A stretch of 64,000 bases of DNA from Synechococcus sp. RedBA-s (lineage in GTDB: Bacteria > Cyanobacteriota > Cyanobacteriia > PCC-6307 > Cyanobiaceae): NCBI RefSeq assembly GCF_024345495.1, contig NZ_JAGQBF010000008.1, forward strand, positions 1 through 64,000. The letters run 5' to 3'. Positions within the stretch are counted from its first letter, which is position 1, and each line of letters begins with the position of its first letter. Below are positions 1 through 9,401 of this stretch, piece by piece. The position numbers and the translations under genes were made by a program. A model generated the notes under the pieces. That model had not been told where the DNA came from. It searched no databases and was given only the letters and a program-made list of their open reading frames with translations.

Positions 1-17
1 GAGGGAGGGAGGGTGAA

Positions 18-1064
18 TCACACGGCCGCCAGCTGGGGCTGTGGAACCTGGTTCAGGCCGATGGAGCGGAAGCCGTGACGCAGGGAAGCGGCCCCGATCA
101 GCTCCATGTTGGCCAGGGTGATGTTGTTGCGGCCCCAGCTGAAATTGGTGTGAAGGCCTTCGAACTCCAGCAGCATCGCTTCGGCGAAGCAGGCGAAGAG
201 CTGGCGCCTGGGATTGTCCATCTCAGCCACCTCCATCATCTGCCAGCCGATGTCCTGCCAGAACTCGACGATGCCGCCCTTGATCACGTGCACGCCGCCA
301 CCGGCCACCTTGGTGTCGAGATTCTTGGGGTAGCCCCCATCAATCATCAGACAGGGGGATCTGAGGCTGTCCGCCTCGATGCTCAAACCCTGGGGAAGGC
401 TGGCCACCCAGACCACCACGTCGGCTTGGGGCAGGGACTCCTCCAGGCTGAGGATGCGGCCGCCGCCCAGCTCGGCCTGCAGATCCAGCAGCGGCTGGGG
501 CTGGCGGGCAACCAGCAGCAGCTCAGCCACGCCTGTCTTTTGGCTCAGCCAGCGGCAGACAGCACTGCCGATGTCGCCGGTGGCCCCCACCACCGCCACC
601 TTGGCCTGGCTCAGATCGATGCCGAGGGCCGGTGCATTGAGTTCCACCTGCTGGGCTATCACCCAGGCGGTGTGGGTGTTGCCGGTGGTGAACCGCTCCC
701 ACTCCAGGGCGGTACTGCGTATCTGCTGGCTTTTGAGAAGGTTGAAATTCTCGAAGATGATCGAGGTGAATCCACCCAGGGCGGTGATATCGATCCCACT
801 CTTCTGGGCCAGCTCCATGGCGTTGAGCACCTTGCGCCGGGCGGTCTTGAAACGGCTGAGCATCTCGGGCACAAACACCGAATCGATGTAAGCGCCCTCG
901 ATGGTTTTGCCGGTTCGGCTGGTGATGCTGACGGTTTCCACCAACTGAGGTGGAGCCACGCACCAGAGGTCCAGGTCACCCTCGGCATACTCGGGAAAGC
1001 CCAGCTCAAGGGCCTTGGACCGTGCCTGCTCCAGGCTGGTGGAGTGACCAATCAGACCGAACAT
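18..1064 (-). CDS. aar: Long-chain acyl-[acyl-carrier-protein] reductase (AAR)
   Basis: Reduces fatty acyl-ACP (or acyl-CoA) with NADPH to a fatty aldehyde, the first step of cyanobacterial alkane synthesis. The protein opens with MFGLIGHST, the usual AAR start, so I place the start at 1064; an in-frame ATG at 1109 would add 15 residues. A Rossmann motif [10 protein letters not shown] lies in the middle. The C-terminal part has [14 protein letters not shown], which contains the cysteine reported to be the acyl-accepting residue in this family, and then NFSWGRN. The length, 348 aa, is normal. It lies 60 bp downstream of ado on the same strand, so the two probably form one operon. The stop is 17 bp from the window edge, so no terminator can be judged. 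Confidence 0.96.
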   Translation of the reverse strand: MFGLIGHSTSLEQARSKALELGFPEYAEGDLDLWCVAPPQLVETVSITSRTGKTIEGAYIDSVFVPEMLSRFKTARRKVLNAMELAQKSGIDITALGGFTSIIFENFNLLKSQQIRSTALEWERFTTGNTHTAWVIAQQVELNAPALGIDLSQAKVAVVGATGDIGSAVCRWLSQKTGVAELLLVARQPQPLLDLQAELGGGRILSLEESLPQADVVVWVASLPQGLSIEADSLRSPCLMIDGGYPKNLDTKVAGGGVHVIKGGIVEFWQDIGWQMMEVAEMDNPRRQLFACFAEAMLLEFEGLHTNFSWGRNNITLANMELIGAASLRHGFRSIGLNQVPQPQLAAV

Positions 1065-1124
1065 GCAGCTGAGGCGGGGCGAGATGGGGGCGGCTGTGGC
1101 CGACGACACATCCTGCCATGGGCT

Positions 1125-1886
1125 TCAGCCCAACAGAGCGGCGGTGGCCATCCTGGCGATTTCCCGGGTGGTGAAACCGATGTCGATGAGGGCCTCCTGG
1201 TAAGAAGTCATGAAGTCGGCCATCAGATCCTCCTGGTCCATGTGCAGCACAGCGGCATCACCAGCCACCTGCTCCAGCATCTTGCGCACCAGCGGCAGGT
1301 TGACCCGGTTGGCCTGCTCCAGCTCAGCCCGGGAGGTTTCGAGATTGGCCTTCAGCCACTCCTGGCCGTAATTGAGGTGGGTGTATTCGTCCTTGACCAC
1401 ACCTTCGGTGATCTTGCGGGCGAAGGGATCAGCAACAGGAATATAGATGTGATAGGCGGAGATGGCGAAAGCCTCAATCAAGATGGCCTGAATCAGCAGG
1501 CAGGTCACCACCTTCCCTTCGGCGAGGGCCGCCTGGAAGTTGCCGTGGAGTGGTGAGAAGAACTCCTTGGCAAAGTCCATGTCGGCGGTCACCGAGAGAT
1601 TGTTGGCACAGGCCGTGAATCCCTTCTTGTGCTTCAGCTCCATGCGGGCCAGCCGCGCCAGCTCTTCCGCCTGGTCGGGGATCAGACCACCAAGGGAGAT
1701 GTAGTTGTCGTGGGCTTCCTGTTCGCCCTCGATCACGATCGCGTTGATGCGGCTGTAGGCGTCCTTGTAGGTGCTGCTGCTGAAATCAGGCAGGTCCAGG
1801 TCCTGGTCATCGCTGCTGCCAACAGCAGGGGTGGAGAGAGGGGAATCGGCTGTGCTGACGGCGATGGTGGTCTCAAGGCTGGGCAT
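1125..1886 (-). CDS. ado: Aldehyde-deformylating oxygenase (ADO)
   Basis: Ferritin-like di-iron enzyme that converts Cn fatty aldehydes to Cn-1 alkanes plus formate. All six expected metal ligands are present, with spacing identical to the family: Glu55 (in EGEQEA), Glu83 and His86 (ELKH), Glu138 (IEAF), Glu167 and His170 (DEYTH). The protein is 253 aa; the first ~30 residues are a Ser/Thr/Asp-rich extension outside the fold, so a later start is possible, although only the ATG at 1886 is obvious. Followed directly by aar. The ado-aar gene order and strand agree with a typical cyanobacterial hydrocarbon operon. Confidence 0.97.
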   Translation of the reverse strand: MPSLETTIAVSTADSPLSTPAVGSSDDQDLDLPDFSSSTYKDAYSRINAIVIEGEQEAHDNYISLGGLIPDQAEELARLARMELKHKKGFTACANNLSVTADMDFAKEFFSPLHGNFQAALAEGKVVTCLLIQAILIEAFAISAYHIYIPVADPFARKITEGVVKDEYTHLNYGQEWLKANLETSRAELEQANRVNLPLVRKMLEQVAGDAAVLHMDQEDLMADFMTSYQEALIDIGFTTREIARMATAALLG

Positions 1887-1944
1887 GGCGTCGCCTGCGG
1901 AGGGATCAGTGATGGCGACTGTAACCAGGCCGGCCGGGATTGGT

Positions 1945-2739
1945 TCAGGGGCGGGGTGGCCAGCTGCTGGTGAGCAGATCCCCCAGCAGCGTCACCCAGC
2001 CATCCACCAGGGCTGTGTACAGGGCTTCCCCCAGTGCCGCATCAGCCCCACGAGCATCTCCCACCACGCCACTGGCGGAGAGATCAGCGGTCAGCCAGGC
2101 GGTGGGAACAGCCCCCTCCAGGCTCCAGCCCGGCGGCGGCGGCGGATCCAGTTGACCTCCCCTGGGCCGCTGGGGCCCCACCAGGTCGGGGGCCAGATGC
2201 AGCATCAGGCTCGTTTCGGCCAGGGCCGCATGCAGCCCCTCGCTGCGCTCCGGCTCCGGCACTAGCGCGGCCACCCCCGGCGGCCCACTCCAGAGGAAAC
2301 AGGGCATCACTGCCAGGCGGGGATGGGCAGCCCTGAGCTGCCGCGCCGCCACCTGCAGCAGGGCGATCTGGCCGCCGTGGGCGTTGAAGAGCACGAGGCG
2401 CTGGAACCCTGCCCGGGCCAGGTCGGCCCCTATGGCCATCACCACCTGCAGCAGCACCTCCGCCGGCAGGCTGAGGGTGCCGGGGAAGGCGCCATGCTCG
2501 GGGGAAAAGCCCAGCTGGAACAGCGGCAGCCGCCAGATCGGCAGTTCCGCAGGCAACCGCTCCAGCACGGCCTCAAGCACCCGTTCAGCGAAAATGGAAT
2601 CAGTGCCCAGGGGCAGCTGCGGACCGTGTTGCTCCACCGCCCCGAACGGCCAGATCACCGTGCTCCCCGGCCGGGAGGCGGCCTCCTGGGCGGCGATCCA
2701 GCTGAGCCCTTCGAAGGCGTGCTTGGCAGGTGTCCCCAT
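1945..2739 (-). CDS. Creatininase family protein
   Basis: Creatininase/MftE-like amidohydrolase fold, 264 aa from the chosen start. Recognisable motifs are [18 protein letters not shown] (metal-binding Glu-Gln-His), an acidic/His region around [19 protein letters not shown] and [14 protein letters not shown]. The family uses two metal ions (Zn or Mn) and hydrolyses C-N bonds; the substrate here is not known. In-frame starts at 2793 and 2877 would run into the divergent S1-domain gene at 2792, so I prefer the ATG at 2739, which gives [12 protein letters not shown]. It ends 59 bp upstream of ado and could be co-transcribed with ado-aar. Confidence 0.85.
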   Translation of the reverse strand: MGTPAKHAFEGLSWIAAQEAASRPGSTVIWPFGAVEQHGPQLPLGTDSIFAERVLEAVLERLPAELPIWRLPLFQLGFSPEHGAFPGTLSLPAEVLLQVVMAIGADLARAGFQRLVLFNAHGGQIALLQVAARQLRAAHPRLAVMPCFLWSGPPGVAALVPEPERSEGLHAALAETSLMLHLAPDLVGPQRPRGGQLDPPPPPGWSLEGAVPTAWLTADLSASGVVGDARGADAALGEALYTALVDGWVTLLGDLLTSSWPPRP

Positions 2740-2791
2740 CCGCTCCACGGGCTGATCCTTACAGTGTGGTGCTGTCAGATCAACCTGGGCC

Positions 2792-4039
2792 ATGGCTGGA
2801 TCGCAGCGTCCCGTTCCTCCCGCAGGCCCCCGCCCCAAGCCGGCCGCTCCCACCAGGGCAGAGGCGCCGTTGCGCAAGCCGCCTCAGTTGATGTATCTCA
2901 GTCGCAAGGACGAGGAGGAGAAGGTGTCGTCGGTGGCCGGCGCTGTGCCGGCTGAGGCGACGGCTCCCCAGCCCGCCGCAGCCAGGGCCGACGATGACGA
3001 ACGCTTCGAAACGGCCAGCCTTGAGGGCATGACCATGGCTGACCTGATGGGGGCGGCTGATGGCCCCTCCCGTCAGGGCCGCTCCAGCCGCTCCGCCGGC
3101 AGTGCCCCTGCCGCTGCCACCACGTCCTCGCGGCCGGCCCGCACCGTCGACGACTTCGACTTCGACGAGGACGCCTTCCTCGCCGCGCTCGACGAGAATG
3201 AGCCCGTGGGGGCCACCGGCGATGTGGTCACCGGCACCGTGATCAGCGCCGAGAGCGATGGGGTCTACATCGACATCGGCGGCAAGGCGCCGGGCTTCAT
3301 GCCCAAGGCAGAGGCAGGCCTCGGGGTGATCGGCAACCTCAAGGAACGCTTTCCCAAGGGTCAGCCCGTGGAGGTGCTGGTCACCCGCGAGCAGAACGCC
3401 GATGGCATGGTCACGATCAGTGCCCGCGCCTTGGCCCTGCGCCAGAGCTGGGACAGGCTGAAGCAACTGGAGGCCGCCGGCAAGGTGGTGCAGGTGAAGG
3501 TGAGTGGCTTCAACCGCGGTGGCGTCACCTGTGACCTGGAAGGCCTCAGGGGGTTCATCCCCCGCTCCCAGCTCCTGAACGGCGAGAACCACGAGCAGCT
3601 GGTGGGCACCTCCTTTGCCGTGGCCTTCCTGGAGGTCAACGCGGACACCCGCAAGCTTGTGCTCTCCGAGAAGCGGGCCGCCAGTGCCTCCCTGCTGGCG
3701 GGGCTGGAGGTGGGGCAGCTCGTGGATGGTCAGGTGGTGTCGGTGAAGCCCTATGGCTTCTTCGTGGACCTCGGCGGGGTGAGCGGATTGCTGCACCAGT
3801 CGTCGATCACCGGTGTTCACCTGCGCGACATCCGTGAGGCCTTCAGCCAAGGGGAGCGGCTCAAGGCCCTGGTCACCCAGATCGATCCCTCCCGCGGCCG
3901 GATCGCCCTCAACACCGCCCTGCTCGAAACCCAGCCCGGTGAGCTGCTCACGGCCAAGGAGACGGTGATGGCCGAAGCGGAGGACCGGGCCAACCGGGCA
4001 CGCCTGCTGCTGCGTCAGCACGAGCAGGAGGCGGGATGA
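2792..4039 (+). CDS. S1 RNA-binding domain protein (ribosomal protein S1-like)
   Basis: 415 aa. The first ~130 residues are a low-complexity Pro/Ala/Ser extension ending in an acidic stretch (DDFDFDEDAF). Three S1 (OB-fold) repeats follow: VVTGTVISAESDGVYIDIGG at ~145, VVQVKVSGFNRGGVTCDL at ~230, and LVDGQVVSVKPYGFFVDLGG at ~313. Cyanobacteria have several S1-type proteins; three-repeat forms include rps1 and the mRNA-binding Nbp1. The long disordered N-terminus makes this a divergent paralogue rather than a textbook rpsA. Its stop overlaps the start of the Tab2-like gene by 4 bp (ATGA), so the two are translationally coupled. Divergent from the creatininase gene. Confidence 0.88.
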   Translation: MAGSQRPVPPAGPRPKPAAPTRAEAPLRKPPQLMYLSRKDEEEKVSSVAGAVPAEATAPQPAAARADDDERFETASLEGMTMADLMGAADGPSRQGRSSRSAGSAPAAATTSSRPARTVDDFDFDEDAFLAALDENEPVGATGDVVTGTVISAESDGVYIDIGGKAPGFMPKAEAGLGVIGNLKERFPKGQPVEVLVTREQNADGMVTISARALALRQSWDRLKQLEAAGKVVQVKVSGFNRGGVTCDLEGLRGFIPRSQLLNGENHEQLVGTSFAVAFLEVNADTRKLVLSEKRAASASLLAGLEVGQLVDGQVVSVKPYGFFVDLGGVSGLLHQSSITGVHLRDIREAFSQGERLKALVTQIDPSRGRIALNTALLETQPGELLTAKETVMAEAEDRANRARLLLRQHEQEAG

Positions 4040-4935
4040 ATCAGGCCGCCCCTCCAGCCCCTGGCACCCAGCTCTCCCTCGACTGGGAACTGGATTTCTT
4101 TTCCCGTCCGGTGCTCGATCCCGGCGGCAAGAAGCGCTGGGACCTGCTGATCACGGCCACCCCCGCCAAAGACAGCGGCCAAGCGCCCTTTCGCTGGGCG
4201 AAGAACTGTCCGGCCAACACGGTCAATTCGGTGTGGCTGCAGGGAGCCCTCAACGAGGCGCTGCTGGCAGCAGCGGAGCAGGGTCTGGGGGCTCCGCGGC
4301 GGCTGCGCTGCTGGCGGGCGACGATGCGCACCATGGTGCAGCGGGCCGCTGAGACCATCGGCCTTGAGGTGATCCCCAGCCGACGCTGTTATGCCTTGGT
4401 GGAATGGCTGAGTGAACGGGAACGGGAGGTGTACCCCGCCGAGGAGGGCTACATGGCCGGCCCCCTGGCGCCGCCGCCGTTGCCGATGCGCTCGCTGCCC
4501 CTGCCCCTGCCGGAGGCGGCCCGGGGCGATTCCTGGGACTGGGTCTCGCTGCCCCTTGGCGCCCTGCGTGAAGCGCCAGAGTGGGAGATCGGCTTTGAAG
4601 GGCTGTTTCCCCTGCCCGATGAACTGCCCGATGAGCTGGTGGTGCCGGGCCTGCGCCTGTTCAGCCGCACCCGCTCCCTGGCCATTGCCGGCTGGATCGC
4701 GGGCCTTGAGCCTGCCCGCCTGGAGATGGAAGGTGCCAATCTGGTGCTCGAAGCTGGCCTTGAAGACCGCTGGCGGCTGGCAACCTTGGCCAAAACCGAA
4801 GCAAGCGAGGTGACCGAAGCCTTCGCCGCCGCCCGCACGGCCGCCGCTGGTCTGCAGTTCATCGCCGTGCAGAGCGAGGCGCAATCCGAGCGTTTCGATG
4901 GCTTCTGGCTCCTGCGCGACATGCTCGATTGCTGA
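4036..4935 (+). CDS. Tab2/Atab2-like RNA-binding protein (DUF1092)
   Basis: 299 aa, cyanobacterial/plastid Tab2 family. It opens with the characteristic LDWELDFFSRPVLD and contains WDLLITATP, RCWRATMRTMVQRAA and the C-terminal GFWLLRDM. In algae and plants this family binds psaB or other photosystem leaders and activates translation; that role is family knowledge, not proven here. The gene is joined by an ATGA overlap to the preceding S1-domain protein and lies 12 bp before pgeF, forming a three-gene operon. Pairing an S1 RNA-binding protein with a Tab2-type translation factor suggests a common role in translation of specific mRNAs. Confidence 0.88.
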   Translation: MNQAAPPAPGTQLSLDWELDFFSRPVLDPGGKKRWDLLITATPAKDSGQAPFRWAKNCPANTVNSVWLQGALNEALLAAAEQGLGAPRRLRCWRATMRTMVQRAAETIGLEVIPSRRCYALVEWLSEREREVYPAEEGYMAGPLAPPPLPMRSLPLPLPEAARGDSWDWVSLPLGALREAPEWEIGFEGLFPLPDELPDELVVPGLRLFSRTRSLAIAGWIAGLEPARLEMEGANLVLEAGLEDRWRLATLAKTEASEVTEAFAAARTAAAGLQFIAVQSEAQSERFDGFWLLRDMLDC

Positions 4936-4947
4936 GCACGCCGTTCC

Positions 4948-5760
4948 GTGGCTGAAGCCGTCGATCCGCCTTTCGATCGCTTCGATCAGGGCTTCAACGC
5001 CCTCGATGGCTGGACCTGGGTGGGCACCTATGGCGGCTACTTCCTCCAGTGCGATCGGCTCTCAGAGTTCGAACACGGCTTCTTCACCCGCCAGTGGAGT
5101 GGGCGCGGTCCCCAGGAACTGGCGGCCGCCCTCAGCGCCGGTGTCTCGGTGCACCGCACCCGCCAGATCCACAGCCCCCTGGTGCTGGCGGCCACGGAGG
5201 CGATCGCTGAACCCTGGCCGGAGGGCGATGGGCTGGTGAGCGATGCCGCTGGCCAGTCGCTGTGGGTCTGCGGCGCCGACTGCACCCCGGTGCTGATCGC
5301 CGATCGGGCCCGGGGCTCGGTGGCGGCCTGCCATGCCGGCTGGCGCGGGGTGGCAGGCCGGATCCTGCCGGCTGCGATCGAAGCGCTGGAGCGCTCAGGC
5401 AGCCAGCGCCGTGATCTGCTGGTGGCCCTGGGCCCTGCCGTCCGTGGTGAGGCCTACCAAGTGCAACTGGATGTGGCCCTGCAGGTGGGCAAAGCCTGCT
5501 GCGCCCCGGGGGAAGATCCCGCCCAGAGCCTGATGGCGGCCGGAGCCCTGAAGCCCGATGATTCGCCCGACTCACCTGGGGATCGCTACCGCCTCGATAT
5601 CCGCCTGGCCGCCCATACCCAGCTGCTCAACGCCGGACTTGGGCCCGAGCAGCTCAGCCTTTGCCCTCTGTGCACGGTGGCGGAGCCGATGCTGTTTCAC
5701 TCCTGGCGCCGCGATCAGGTCAAGGCGGTTCAATGGAGCGGCATTGTGGCCCAGGGCTGA
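4948..5760 (+). CDS. pgeF: Peptidoglycan editing factor PgeF (laccase-domain protein)
   Basis: 270 aa, DUF152/YfiH family, once called polyphenol oxidase. Signatures are RQIHSPLV, CGADCTPVLI, CHAGWRGV and LGPAVRGEAYQV, which provide the conserved Cys/His site. In E. coli the enzyme removes L-Ser wrongly incorporated into peptidoglycan precursors. The start is GTG at 4948, 12 bp after the Tab2-like stop; no better ATG is in frame. The last 41 bp overlap the convergent FAD-protein gene tail to tail. Confidence 0.87.
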   Translation: MAEAVDPPFDRFDQGFNALDGWTWVGTYGGYFLQCDRLSEFEHGFFTRQWSGRGPQELAAALSAGVSVHRTRQIHSPLVLAATEAIAEPWPEGDGLVSDAAGQSLWVCGADCTPVLIADRARGSVAACHAGWRGVAGRILPAAIEALERSGSQRRDLLVALGPAVRGEAYQVQLDVALQVGKACCAPGEDPAQSLMAAGALKPDDSPDSPGDRYRLDIRLAAHTQLLNAGLGPEQLSLCPLCTVAEPMLFHSWRRDQVKAVQWSGIVAQG

Positions 5761-7396
5761 GCAGGCTGCAGGCCACTGCCTCCGCCACCCGGATGCCATC
5801 GATGCCCGCTGAGAGAATGCCACCGGCATAGCCGGCCCCTTCTCCTGCCGGGTACAGGCCACGGGTGTTCACGCTCTGCAGGTCCGGCCCTCGCGGAATC
5901 CTCACGGGTGAGGAGGTGCGCGTCTCGACGCCGGTGAGCAGGGCCTCGGCCATGGCGTAGCCGGGAATGCTGCGCTCGAAGGCCGGGATTGCCTCGCGCA
6001 GGGCCAGCACGGCGAACTCCGGCAAGCAGGCGCTCAGATCAGCCGGGGTGGTGCCCGGGGCGTAGGAGGGCTGGATCGTGCCCGGTGGCCGGCTCAGCCC
6101 CCGGCCCGAGAGAAAATCATCAAGCCGCTGGACAGGGGCTCTGTAGTTGCCGCCGCCCAGGGCAAAGGCCTTCGCCTCCCAGTGGCGCTGGAAGGCCACG
6201 CCGGCGAGGGGATCGTCAGGGCCCTGGCCGTAGGGGAGCAGATCTTCCAGCTCCAGGCCCACGACGATGCCGCTGTTGGCATTGCGCTCGTTGCGGGAGT
6301 GCTGACTCATGCCATTGGTCACCAGGTGTCCGGGCTCGGAGGCGGCGGCCACCACCAGGCCGCCGGGGCACATGCAGAAGCTGTAAACGCTGCGGCCATT
6401 GCCGAGGTGATGCACCAGCTTGTATTCCGCCGCCCCCAGCCGGGGATGGCCGGCGCAGGCCCCCCAGCGGGCCGCATCGATCAAGGACTGGGGATGCTCC
6501 AGGCGCACCCCGATCGAGAAGGGCTTGGGCTCCAGGCGTACCCCGTCGCGCTGGAGGCTGGCGAAGGTGTCGCGGGCGCTGTGGCCCACCGCCAGCACCA
6601 CATGGCGGGACGCCAGGCAGGAGCTATCGGCGAGCACCACGCCGCAGACCCTTTGCCCGCCAGAGTCGACCTCCGTGTCCAGGCGCACCACCTCGCTGCC
6701 GAAGCGGATCTCCCCGCCGAGGGCTTCGATGCGGCTGCGCAGGCCTCGCACCACCGTGGCCAGCTTGAAGGTGCCGATGTGTGGATGATGCAGGGTGAGG
6801 ATCTCGGGATTGGCCCCGCAGGCCACCAGCTCCTCCAGCACCTTGCGGCCCAGGTGGCGGGGGTCCTGTACCTGGCTGTAGAGCTTGCCGTCGGAGAAGG
6901 TGCCGGCTCCGCCCTCGCCAAATTGCACGTTCGAGTGCGGATCGAAAGGCCGCTGGCCCTTCCAGAAACCGAAAGTGTCGGCCGTTCGCTCCTTGATCGG
7001 TTTGCCTCGCTCCAGCAGCAGGGGCCGGAGCCCCATCTGGGCAAGCAGGAGTGCGGCGAAATAGCCGCAGGGCCCGGCGCCGACCACGATCGGGCGCTCA
7101 GGTCTCCGCGCCGCTCCAGGCTCCAGTTCGGCCACGAAGCGATAGGTGGTGTCGGGGGACGGCCGCAGATGGGGGTCCTGGCGCCAGCGCTGCAGTAGTC
7201 CCTTGGGATCGGCCACGTCAAGATCGAGGCTGTAGCTGAAGCGGATGGCGTCCTTGCGGCGGGCATCCACGCTGCGCCTCACCAGCTTCAGGCCCCGCAG
7301 AGCATGGGCCGGAAGCGCGAGCCGCTTCAGCACCGCCTGACGGAGTTCGTCGTCGGTGTGATCAAGGGGGAGCTTGAGTTCGCTCAGCCGCAGCAC
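5720..7396 (-). CDS. NAD(P)/FAD-dependent oxidoreductase, COG2509 type
   Basis: 558 aa. After a ~100-residue N-terminal domain (RRSVDARRKDAIRF) comes the dinucleotide-binding motif VVGAGPCGYFAALLLAQMG, then NVQFGEGGAGTFSDGKL, HPHIGTFKL, and near the C-terminus RGLYPAGEGAGYAGGI, which closes the FAD site. This is the uncharacterised FAD-dependent dehydrogenase family widespread in bacteria and plastids; no substrate is known. The gene overlaps pgeF by 41 bp at the 3' ends, with no room for a separate terminator. Confidence 0.88.
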   Translation of the reverse strand: MLRLSELKLPLDHTDDELRQAVLKRLALPAHALRGLKLVRRSVDARRKDAIRFSYSLDLDVADPKGLLQRWRQDPHLRPSPDTTYRFVAELEPGAARRPERPIVVGAGPCGYFAALLLAQMGLRPLLLERGKPIKERTADTFGFWKGQRPFDPHSNVQFGEGGAGTFSDGKLYSQVQDPRHLGRKVLEELVACGANPEILTLHHPHIGTFKLATVVRGLRSRIEALGGEIRFGSEVVRLDTEVDSGGQRVCGVVLADSSCLASRHVVLAVGHSARDTFASLQRDGVRLEPKPFSIGVRLEHPQSLIDAARWGACAGHPRLGAAEYKLVHHLGNGRSVYSFCMCPGGLVVAAASEPGHLVTNGMSQHSRNERNANSGIVVGLELEDLLPYGQGPDDPLAGVAFQRHWEAKAFALGGGNYRAPVQRLDDFLSGRGLSRPPGTIQPSYAPGTTPADLSACLPEFAVLALREAIPAFERSIPGYAMAEALLTGVETRTSSPVRIPRGPDLQSVNTRGLYPAGEGAGYAGGILSAGIDGIRVAEAVACSLLSPGPQCRSIEPP

Positions 7397-7688
7397 GGGG
7401 CCCGCCTGGTCCCTGGTGGGAGTGTCACTTGGAGTGGTATTTCAGCAGCCCGACCCCACAGGCGCCTGAGGACTGTCAGGCTGAAGCCACGACACAGTTT
7501 TTCAACGAGCGTTTTTCATGGGTCTTGCCCACTGCCCGCTCTGCGTTGGCCTGGCGGTTGTCAGCCTGGTACGTGCCGGCACGATGGGGGTGATGCTCTG
7601 GCGGCTCTGCAGCGGCGAACGCCAGCCACGGTTGCTCCTCAACGCGGCTTAGGGTCTGGGCCCGCAGTCGGATCCGAGCCCTGAAGCC
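7397..7688. other. Intergenic region with one possible 44-aa ORF
   Basis: Region between two divergent genes, so it must hold their promoters. The only coding candidate is an ATG at 7518 with a stop at 7650-7652: 44 residues starting MGLAHCPLCVGLAVVSLV, with a hydrophobic first half and a basic tail. No clear ribosome-binding site stands before it. I regard it as unproven. A short palindrome AGGCGCCT lies near 7464. Confidence 0.3.
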
Positions 7689-8429
7689 ATGGCATTGCAG
7701 GCCACTTACTTCGGTGCCAATGGCTGGCTGCTGGATTTTGGAGGCTGCCGAGTTCTGCTGGATCCCTGGCTGAGCGGACCACTGGAGTTCCCCCCTGGTC
7801 CCTGGTTCTTTCGCGCCGAGCTGAACCAGCCCTGGCCAGTGCCCGAAGGGATCGATCTGCTGCTGCTCACCCAGGGACTTCCGGACCACTGCCATCCAGC
7901 GACCCTGGCGCTGCTGGATTCCAGCTTGCCGGTGGTGGGCTCGGCGGGTGCGGCCACCAGAGCCAGCGACCTGGGCTTTCAGACAGTGCACAGCCTTGCT
8001 CCCGGTGAGCGGTTTGAGCACGGCGAGCTGACGATCATGGCCAGCGCTGGCGCTCCGGTGCCTCAGGTGGAGAACGGCTATCTGCTGCGCCATCCTGCCG
8101 GCAGCCTTTACGTGGAACCCCATGGCTTCCTCTCGCCTGAGCTGCCGGCTCAGCCGCTGGATGCGGTGATCACCCCGGTGCTGGATCTGGGCTTGCCCCT
8201 GGTGGGGGCCTTCGTCAAGGGGAGGCAGGTGCTGCCCCAGCTGCTGGAACGTTTCCAGCCCCGGGTGGTGCTGGCCAGCACCAGCGGTGGTGATGTGCGC
8301 TACGCGGGTGCACTGACCCGCATCCTCTGGCAGAAGGGCAGCATCGAGGAGGCGACTGAGGTTGCGGCGGCAGGCTCCCGGTTGATTGATCCGCGCCCTG
8401 GCGTGAGCTACGACCTGATGACGGCCTGA
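7689..8429 (+). CDS. Metallo-beta-lactamase-fold protein with degenerate metal site
   Basis: 246 aa. The N-terminus (YFGANGWLLDFGG, VLLDPWLSGPLEFPPGPWF) and overall pattern fit the UlaG-like branch of the MBL fold found in cyanobacteria and plants. Where active enzymes have HxHxDH, this protein has QGLPDH in LLTQGLPDHCH: the first two His are Gln and Leu, while Asp and the last His remain. Related plant and cyanobacterial proteins share this Gln-Leu-Asp-His pattern, so it looks like a family property rather than decay. A classical dinuclear zinc hydrolase activity is therefore doubtful. Start ATG at 7689. Confidence 0.82.
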   Translation: MALQATYFGANGWLLDFGGCRVLLDPWLSGPLEFPPGPWFFRAELNQPWPVPEGIDLLLLTQGLPDHCHPATLALLDSSLPVVGSAGAATRASDLGFQTVHSLAPGERFEHGELTIMASAGAPVPQVENGYLLRHPAGSLYVEPHGFLSPELPAQPLDAVITPVLDLGLPLVGAFVKGRQVLPQLLERFQPRVVLASTSGGDVRYAGALTRILWQKGSIEEATEVAAAGSRLIDPRPGVSYDLMTA

Positions 8430-8494
8430 GCCGCGTCACCCTTTGGACCAGCCCAGGCTGGATGGGTCGCTGGATGGATCACTCTCTCGTTCCT

Positions 8495-9367
8495 TCAGGG
8501 AATCTCCAGCAGTTCGTGCTCCACCATGAAAATATTGCCGTAGAGATTGGCGAGGATGTCTTTGCCGGCCTGGGTGAGTTCCAGGTAGGGGATGGAAGCC
8601 TTGATGTAAGGGAACACCTGACCCCAGTAGAAGGTGGGGTAGGCCTTGAGCAACTGGCCGGGATTTTCACAGCCCAGGGCCTTGTTCACGCCGGTTTCCT
8701 CGAACTCCCAGAACAGGGCCGGAATCTTGTTGAGGTAGCGGGGATCACTCAGCTGGCCGATCAGATCGGAGGCCCGCAACAGACCGGGCATGTGGGTGGT
8801 GCACTGGTGATCGGTGGAGGCGGGAACGGGAAAGCGGGTGAGCTCAATGTTGCGCTTGATCGCGTCAGCGTCGATCAGCCCATGGCCCCCGAAACGCTCT
8901 TCGATGAACAGTTTGCCGCGGTCAATGTGATAGGGCGTGAGAGAGGCACAGGTGGCCCCTTCCTTGAGACTCACCAATTCACCGTTGAGCCCACTGGCGT
9001 ACTGACCCCCTTTGTCATCACGACAGACTCCCTTGATGTAGCCGATGTCGTGGCAGAGGTGGGAAATCGTGAAATGCAGCCAGGCATCCGGGGTGATTCC
9101 GCCCTCGCGCAGATGCTTGCCATAGAGCATGTGCTGGCCCACCAGGGTGACCAGGATCGTGTGCTCGACATCGTGGTAGAGGGCGTCACCGGTGGCGATG
9201 TTCTCCAGCGCCATCGAAGCCGCCCAGGAGATGATCTCCTCGTATTCCCGCTTGAGCGTGCCGTAGGAGGCTCGGTAGGTGGTGATCAGACGTTGCTGCA
9301 CGTCGGCGATCATCAACCGGGTGGCGTTGAACATCGCGGCTGCTGACGGGCGCCCCGCCTGATTCAT
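8495..9367 (-). CDS. HD-domain phosphohydrolase-like protein
   Basis: 290 aa, cyanobacterial HD-domain family. Metal-binding His/Asp pairs are visible in YHDVEHT (~65-71) and HLCHDIGYIKG (~107-117), followed by DDKGGQY and a His in STDHQCTTHM. Such domains hydrolyse phosphomonoesters or cyclic nucleotides using divalent metals; the substrate is unknown. The C-terminus (PTFYWGQVFPYIKASI, NIFMVEHELLEIP) is well conserved in the group. The start at 9367 is only 34 bp from the best start of gor on the opposite strand, so the two genes share a very compact divergent promoter. Confidence 0.83.
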   Translation of the reverse strand: MNQAGRPSAAAMFNATRLMIADVQQRLITTYRASYGTLKREYEEIISWAASMALENIATGDALYHDVEHTILVTLVGQHMLYGKHLREGGITPDAWLHFTISHLCHDIGYIKGVCRDDKGGQYASGLNGELVSLKEGATCASLTPYHIDRGKLFIEERFGGHGLIDADAIKRNIELTRFPVPASTDHQCTTHMPGLLRASDLIGQLSDPRYLNKIPALFWEFEETGVNKALGCENPGQLLKAYPTFYWGQVFPYIKASIPYLELTQAGKDILANLYGNIFMVEHELLEIP

Positions 9368-9401
9368 CGCTCCAAGTTTGCCACCACCTTGGCGAGCTGT
9401 G

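Noticed and set aside
75-1556. Very long plus-strand open frame opposite aar and ado
   Set aside because: It is antisense to two well-identified genes; the translation is low-complexity Gly/His/Leu, an effect of high GC.
2780-4021. Long minus-strand frame opposite the S1-domain gene
   Set aside because: No domain, starts and ends track the real gene in the other frame; GC-driven shadow.
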